A stretch of 64,000 nt of DNA. Source: Bifidobacterium sp. WK041_4_12. Lineage in GTDB: Bacteria > Actinomycetota > Actinomycetes > Actinomycetales > Bifidobacteriaceae. This document shows positions 59,577 through 64,000 of this stretch, one piece after another. Position 1 is the first letter of the stretch. Each line of letters begins with the position of its first letter. The stretch lies in assembly GCF_041080795.1 (NCBI RefSeq), contig NZ_CP129674.1, forward strand, positions 434,001-498,000. The letters run 5' to 3'. The notes below the pieces were generated by a model that did not search any database, was not told the origin of the DNA, and saw only the letters and a program-made list of their open reading frames with translations. The position numbers were made by a program, and so were the translations under genes.

Positions 59577-61403
59577 ATGATTGCAGCAGTTCAAGGACTC
59601 CATGACAAGCTCGTAGCCATGAGTCAACCGGATTCGGATGGTGTGTATCGTCAGGGCAGCGTGAAACGAGCTCAACGGTCTGAGTTTGTGGTGAATGCGC
59701 TGAGTACCCTGTGGCAATATGCAAGCGACGAGCTGCCTTTTGACATTCCGGAAACTGGTGTCGGCCTTGCCGCAGTCGGGTCTCTGGCAAGAAAGCAGCT
59801 CGGCCCCAGTTCTGACCTTGATCTGGTGTTGATAGTGGACTCCCATTCCCTGAATGATGAGCAGATCTCCCAACTGGCTGACAAACTCTGGTATCCACTG
59901 TGGGATTCGGGTTTGGATCTTGACCATTCGGTAAGAACCCGAGCACAGTGCGAATCCGTTACCGATCATGATCTTCCTGCTGCAATGGGATGGTTGAATG
60001 TGCTCCCCATCGCAGGTGACACCGATCTCATTGCCGATATCGCCTCTTCCATTCTTGACAGATGGAGGAAGGCTGCACGGAAGCGCCTTCCTGAACTCGT
60101 TGAGTCCGCAACCGCGCGCCTTGATAGATTCGGCCGTCTGGCATACATCAATCAGCCAGATATCAAAGAAGCCCGTGGCGGGCTTCGAGATGCCGTGCTC
60201 GTTTCGGCACTGACCGCGACGTGGCTCGCTGACCGGCCTCACGGACGGTATGATGCCGCCGTTGACCGTCTGCTTGACGTGCGCGACAGCATCCATCTGA
60301 TTGCCAACCGTGACACTGACATGCTGCTCCACCAGTATCAGCCCAAGGTGGCACAGATGCTTGGGCTGACTGACCCCACGCTTCCCGAGGAATCGCGCAA
60401 CGTTGTTGCCATTGATGATCTGCAGACACTCCTCGCATCCCTCGGCCGACGCATTGCCTTCTCCCTTGACATGACCTCATCGAACGCGCAGCACTCCTTG
60501 ATTCATGAAAAGCCACGATTCACCTTCTTCCGCGGCAGACGGGGAGCACCCCGCTTCGACGTTGTTGCCCATGGGGTGGCAACCCATGAGCAGGAAATCG
60601 TGCTTGCCATTGGCGAAAATCCTGCTCGCGACCGTTCAATCGCACTTCGAGTGGCTGTCGCGGCCGCTGAGTTTGATCTGCCAATCTCGGTGGCAACCCT
60701 CCTGAATATTCGCCGCTCGCCCATTCAGGATCATGCATGGACCGAAGAGGAACGCGAGCTGTTCGTTCGGCTGCTTGCCTCCGGCCCAACGCTGTTGCGC
60801 ATCTGGGAAGAGATTGACTATGTGGATATTCCGGGCCGTCTAGTGCCGGAATGGTTGGGTGTTCGCAATCGTCCCAGCGCATCTGATGCCCATCGATACA
60901 CCATCGATAGGCATATGGTTGAGGTCGCTTCACGCCTGGATAGGCAGACGCATAGCGGTGGCAGATATGACGACGATCATTATGCGGCGCTGCTCTTGGC
61001 TGGAATTTTCCATGACATCGGCAAGCGTCAAGGGATTCTTGACCATTCGGTTGAAGGTGCACGACATGTGCCGATTATTCTCAGCCGCATCGGATATGCG
61101 CAGAACATAGTCGATATGGCAACCTTGCTCGTCCGTGAGCATCTGACGCTCTCACAATATGCAACGACCAAGAATCCACATGATTCTGCTGTCATTGAAG
61201 ACCTGGCGAATCGCATTCATCGAGATCCCGTGCTGCTTGACATGCTCTACGATCTGACCAAGGCAGACGGGTCCTCACTGGGAGCGACGGCGAACGAAGC
61301 GATCACGAAACGCTACGGCTGGTCTTCGTGGCGAGCGTCGATTGTGGAAAACATGTATCAGGCCGTGCGCAGGATGATAGTTCAAGCGCAGCCATCAGCC
61401 TAG
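59577..61403 (+). CDS. glnD: PII uridylyl/adenylyl-transferase, short form without ACT domains
   Basis: Modifies and demodifies PII. The nucleotidyltransferase motif GSLARKQLGPSSDLDLVLI is at about residues 68-86, ARGGLRDAVL with the adjoining YINQPDIKEARGG marks the central region, and the HD phosphohydrolase motif LLLAGIFHDIGKRQG is near 470. The protein ends about 120 residues after the HD motif (608 residues), so the two C-terminal ACT glutamine sensors of classical GlnD are missing; the end is a normal stop without frameshift traces. GAGGAT precedes the ATG. Confidence 0.9.
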   Translation: MIAAVQGLHDKLVAMSQPDSDGVYRQGSVKRAQRSEFVVNALSTLWQYASDELPFDIPETGVGLAAVGSLARKQLGPSSDLDLVLIVDSHSLNDEQISQLADKLWYPLWDSGLDLDHSVRTRAQCESVTDHDLPAAMGWLNVLPIAGDTDLIADIASSILDRWRKAARKRLPELVESATARLDRFGRLAYINQPDIKEARGGLRDAVLVSALTATWLADRPHGRYDAAVDRLLDVRDSIHLIANRDTDMLLHQYQPKVAQMLGLTDPTLPEESRNVVAIDDLQTLLASLGRRIAFSLDMTSSNAQHSLIHEKPRFTFFRGRRGAPRFDVVAHGVATHEQEIVLAIGENPARDRSIALRVAVAAAEFDLPISVATLLNIRRSPIQDHAWTEEERELFVRLLASGPTLLRIWEEIDYVDIPGRLVPEWLGVRNRPSASDAHRYTIDRHMVEVASRLDRQTHSGGRYDDDHYAALLLAGIFHDIGKRQGILDHSVEGARHVPIILSRIGYAQNIVDMATLLVREHLTLSQYATTKNPHDSAVIEDLANRIHRDPVLLDMLYDLTKADGSSLGATANEAITKRYGWSSWRASIVENMYQAVRRMIVQAQPSA

Positions 61404-62776
61404 CGCTCCGCATGACTGCCGATGGCGTGCTCGATCCAGACATCTCCGCGCGTGCGCAGGGCATTGCTTATCGCCCGAATGCCAATGAAGAACACGTTGA
61501 TCGCTGCCCACAGCATGGCGATTCTCCATGCGTCATTGGGCCAGTTCAATGAAGTCAAACCCCAGAGCGCCAGCACATAGACCACCGAGGTGAGCGTGCA
61601 GGTAGCCGCGAGGTAGCGATAGTCCTCGGCACCAATAAGAATCCCGTCCATTGCCCACATCCATCCGCAGAGGGGCAAAAACACTGCCTGCACGACCATG
61701 CCAACCATGATCAGATGCTGAATCTGCGCATCGGGGCTGAACAGCCCTGTGGCGGTGAATCCCAGCAGCACCATCACGCCTCCGGTGAATACGCCCATCC
61801 ACATGCCGGCTGTGCTTGAGGCATGCACCATGAATCGTGTTTCCTGGCGTTTCTTCGCTCCGAGAGCCGTAGCAACGAGTGATTGACCAGAGATGCCTAT
61901 CGCATCAAGGACGTTCAACGCGAAGTTCCATGTGGCATTGACACCTTGGTAGGCGGCTAGAACCTGCTGGCCCATCCTTGCGGCAGCGACGACGGTCATG
62001 AACAGTGACGCGCGCAGGGCGAGTGTGCGGATGAACAACGGCAGCCCGTCGCTTGCACTCGACGCTATGCCAGCGATTCGAGGCAAGCAGCTTGCGCCTT
62101 CCTTGACCGCCCACATCACTGCTGGCACGATAAGCATGATGCTCATCACCCACTGTGCAATCAGCGTGGCAATGCCAGATCCCAGGATGCCCCAATGGAG
62201 CATGACGACGAACACGATATCGAGAACCGTGTTGATGACGGCTCCCGTTATTGCTGCAATCAGCGTGATGCGGACCTTCTGGAGACCGCGGAAAATCCCG
62301 TTTGCCGCATATACGAGCAGCATTCCCGGAAGTCCGAACACCACGGCATTCACATAGGTGGTCGCTTGGCTGAGCACCTGACCTTCGGCACCCATGAACG
62401 CGCATATCTGCCTACTGAACGCAACGATGCCGAGTGAGACGACGACCCCGATGATCAAGGCGAGCCACATGCCGTCGATGCCGGCTTCGAGCCCCTGACG
62501 CTTGCGTCCGGCTCCAATGAGCCTCGCCACCTGGGAGGTCGTGCCATATGCCAGAAACACGCATAGCCCAACGGTGGTGAGGATGATGGTGGAACCGATG
62601 GACAGTCCTGCAAGCGCTGCACTGCTCACATGGCCGACAACAGCTGTGTCGATAAGTATGAAGGCGGGTTCGGCAATCAGCTGTCCAAAGGTGGGGATTG
62701 CAAGTGCAGCAATATGCAGATATGGGGATCTCCGATCCTTGGCTGCCATATCCTCATCGTGTTGTGCCACAGCCAT
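61400..62776 (-). CDS. MATE family efflux transporter (DinF-like)
   Basis: A 458-residue multidrug/toxin exporter with twelve helices. Family features: IAALAIPTFGQLIAEPAFILIDTAVVGH (as ALAIPTFGQLIAEP and FILIDTAVVGHVSS), ALAGLSIGSTIILTTVGL, TTSQVARLIGAGRK, and in the second half QVLAAYQGVNATWNFALNVLDAIG. The start 62776 has AAGGGG eight bases upstream; longer in-frame starts to 62902 lack one. Its end overlaps the glnD end by four bases. Export substrate unknown. Confidence 0.9.
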   Translation of the reverse strand: MAVAQHDEDMAAKDRRSPYLHIAALAIPTFGQLIAEPAFILIDTAVVGHVSSAALAGLSIGSTIILTTVGLCVFLAYGTTSQVARLIGAGRKRQGLEAGIDGMWLALIIGVVVSLGIVAFSRQICAFMGAEGQVLSQATTYVNAVVFGLPGMLLVYAANGIFRGLQKVRITLIAAITGAVINTVLDIVFVVMLHWGILGSGIATLIAQWVMSIMLIVPAVMWAVKEGASCLPRIAGIASSASDGLPLFIRTLALRASLFMTVVAAARMGQQVLAAYQGVNATWNFALNVLDAIGISGQSLVATALGAKKRQETRFMVHASSTAGMWMGVFTGGVMVLLGFTATGLFSPDAQIQHLIMVGMVVQAVFLPLCGWMWAMDGILIGAEDYRYLAATCTLTSVVYVLALWGLTSLNWPNDAWRIAMLWAAINVFFIGIRAISNALRTRGDVWIEHAIGSHAER

Positions 62777-63014
62777 TGGATTGCCCCTTCCGACACGTTT
62801 CGGTCGCGTCACAGATGGTACAGGCTTTCTCAGACCATTGAAGGCAGCTCGGGCAACCATGCTCACATCATGGACGCGAAGTTTCGCGGTGGGCGCGTGC
62901 ACGATGCGTGGATGTGAATAATCGCCGCTTTACAATGAATGTGACGAAATGATGGAGAGACACTCGCATACCACGCTTCTAGGGAAAAAAGAAGTGAATA
63001 ACTCAACATAGGTG

Positions 63015-63121
63015 TTATCCCCCGACTATCCACAAAGTTATACCCATCATGTGGATAACTTTGTGAATTATCCCCACAAACACGCCTAAATTGTGGATAA
63101 CTTATTTTTTTATCCACAATT
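63015..63121. promoter_or_regulatory. DnaA-box cluster in the MATE-SemiSWEET gap
   Basis: Perfect TTATCCACA boxes lie at 63050-63058 (minus), 63092-63100 (minus) and 63110-63118 (plus); near matches are CTATCCACA at 63026-63034 and TAATTCACA read on the minus strand at 63062-63070. The last two perfect boxes form a 12-bp inverted repeat (63089-63100 with 63110-63121) around an AT-rich 9-base spacer. No dnaA, dnaN or rpmH gene is adjacent. The rest of the 531-bp gap (62777-63307) shows nothing recognisable. Confidence 0.75.
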
Positions 63122-63307
63122 GATGAACGTAAGGTGGTGGATTGGTGCTGAATTGGTGAATTGGAGCTGAAAGAAGGCTGAACATACGGCATGCACACCG
63201 CATGGGAAGCTGAGTGAGCTTGGAGGGTGAGCGTCCTTTCGTCCATGTACCTTGAAAAGAATCATCGGATTGTGCGTGACTGCGTGTGCAACGGTGAAAG
63301 GGGATCG

Positions 63308-63568
63308 ATGAACACTGAAAAATTCTTCCACTATTTGAGCTGGGTAGCCACGACGACGGGATTACTGATGTATGTCTCGTACATTCCGCAGATAACGAAC
63401 AACTTGGCAGGCGACAAGGGGAGTCCTGTTCAGCCGCTCGTCGCTGCAATCAATTGCACGCTCTGGGTGACCTACGGATTGCTGAAGAAGCCGCGAGACA
63501 TTCCGGTCGCCCTCGCCAATGCACCAGGCATACTTTTTGGTCTTCTGGCATTCTTCACGGCCTTGTAA
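63308..63568 (+). CDS. SemiSWEET-type sugar transporter
   Basis: An 86-residue three-helix protein of the MtN3/SWEET family; bacterial SemiSWEETs dimerise to carry sucrose or glucose. The PQ-loop motif is in LLMYVSYIPQITNNL (about 21-35), and the central NCTLWVTYGLLKKP supplies the pore Asn/Trp residues. AAAGGGGATCG precedes the ATG at 63308. It is separated from dnaB by 97 bp that contain hexamer repeats. Confidence 0.88.
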   Translation: MNTEKFFHYLSWVATTTGLLMYVSYIPQITNNLAGDKGSPVQPLVAAINCTLWVTYGLLKKPRDIPVALANAPGILFGLLAFFTAL

Positions 63569-63579
63569 TGCTGACCGGG

Positions 63580-63609
63580 GTGAACATGAACATGAACGTG
63601 AACATGAGC
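63580..63609 (+). repeat. Hexanucleotide tandem repeat (GTGAAC/ATGAAC)
   Basis: Five consecutive hexamers GTGAAC, ATGAAC, ATGAAC, GTGAAC, ATGAGC run from 63580 to 63609 in the spacer before dnaB. Confidence 0.75.
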
Positions 63610-63665
63610 GTCATGCGTTCCATTGTTCTGCCCTACTGACAAGGGCACATCGTAGAATCGGCGCT

Positions 63666-64000
63666 ATGAGTTCTTCTGGTTTTCCCAATTCACCCCACGG
63701 CGATACTTCACATACCGCCGTTGCCTTGCCTTCTGGCGACGCTTTGTTTGACCGCGTTCCGCCGCATGATGATGAAGCTGAGATGGCTGTGCTGGGTGGA
63801 ATGCTCATGAGCAAGGATGCCATAGGCGAAGTCAGTCAGCTCATTGACGTTTCAGATTTTTATCAGCCCAAGCATCAGACCATTTATGAAGCGATCATTG
63901 CGCTCTTCTCGACCTCTCAGCCAGTCGATGCCGTGCTCGTTGCCAATCAGTTGCTCAAAGACGGCAATCTTGACAAGGTCGGCGGCACTGATTACCTGCA
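63666..64000 (+). CDS. dnaB: Replicative DNA helicase DnaB (partial, C-terminus off the right edge)
   Basis: The first 111 residues of the hexameric fork helicase. After a Ser/His/Asp-rich start comes the N-terminal domain: VPPHDDEAEMAVLGGMLMSKDAIGEV (as PPHDDEAEMAVLGGMLMS and DAIGEV), DFYQPKHQTIYEAIIALF and PVDAVLVANQL, then GGTDYL at the edge. The ATG at 63666 fits homologues. The RecA-like motor domain lies outside the window. A DnaA-box cluster is about 550 bp upstream. Confidence 0.93.
   Translation, partial: MSSSGFPNSPHGDTSHTAVALPSGDALFDRVPPHDDEAEMAVLGGMLMSKDAIGEVSQLIDVSDFYQPKHQTIYEAIIALFSTSQPVDAVLVANQLLKDGNLDKVGGTDYL

Noticed and set aside
63015..63121. Calling the DnaA-box cluster the chromosomal origin
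   Set aside because: The usual dnaA, dnaN and rpmH neighbours are absent, so it is reported only as a cluster of boxes.

Overview
The window reads as a chromosomal segment of a Gram-positive actinobacterium, most likely a member of the Bifidobacteriaceae. This rests on moderate-to-high GC with strong AGGAG-type ribosome binding sites, GTG/TTG starts, the AmtB-GlnB-GlnD order, an NrtR-nadABC-cysteine desulfurase operon, a fused two-domain oligopeptide ABC ATPase, and a plasmid-type Rep that belongs to a family best known from bifidobacterial plasmids. The species cannot be fixed from sequence alone.

Layout. 1-4.35 kb: a ureide/hydantoin-type catabolic cluster (PucG-like aminotransferase cut by the left edge, Asp/Glu-hydantoin racemase, NCS1 permease) facing a divergent RpiR regulator, with matching palindromes in both intergenic regions. 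4.4-5.7 kb: a lactonase-fold protein. 6.1-10.8 kb: the lower mevalonate pathway (mvk, mvaD, pmk, fni). 10.9-24.6 kb: SWIM/SNF2 helicase, DUF1345 membrane protein, LOG-family protein, serine dehydratase, alcohol dehydrogenase-like reductase, a heterodimeric ABC exporter, a membrane acyltransferase. 24.7-30.5 kb: an oligopeptide ABC importer. 30.6-32.1 kb: a MarR regulator with an overlapping barrel-type enzyme, preceded by a promoter lying within operator palindromes.

32.4-42.8 kb is accessory DNA stacked at a tRNA-Lys gene. The outer part (32.5-37.3 kb) is a compact 4.8-kb integrated element bounded by a repeat of the tRNA 3' end. It carries a tyrosine integrase, five ACGGGGC integrase-arm-like repeats, a Rep with the HUH endonuclease plus SF3 helicase architecture of CRESS-DNA viruses, an iteron-bearing origin with a circovirus-like nonanucleotide, and four small unknown genes. 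I regard it as the most interesting system here. Beyond it (37.3-42.8 kb) lies what looks like an older, decayed island: an integrase remnant, an AAA-ATPase/TOPRIM-like defence candidate pair, small accessory enzymes, a MazEF toxin-antitoxin, an IS3 fragment and a 27-bp tRNA-Lys fragment.

43.3-47.9 kb: an exopolysaccharide operon (degenerate GGDEF membrane protein, 57-aa membrane peptide, processive GT2 synthase, GH8 hydrolase, UDP-GlcNAc 2-epimerase) that suggests a ManNAc-containing polymer. 48-54.7 kb: a stand-alone Lrp/AsnC sensing domain, NrtR and the de novo NAD operon nadA-nadB-nadC with a cysteine desulfurase. 54.6-64 kb: TetR regulator, small membrane protein, FtsY, the AmtB-GlnB-GlnD nitrogen module with a GlnR-like box and a long inverted-repeat element, a MATE exporter, a DnaA-box cluster, a SemiSWEET sugar transporter and the start of dnaB. 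Short in-frame tandem repeats recur in many unrelated genes and intergenic spaces.
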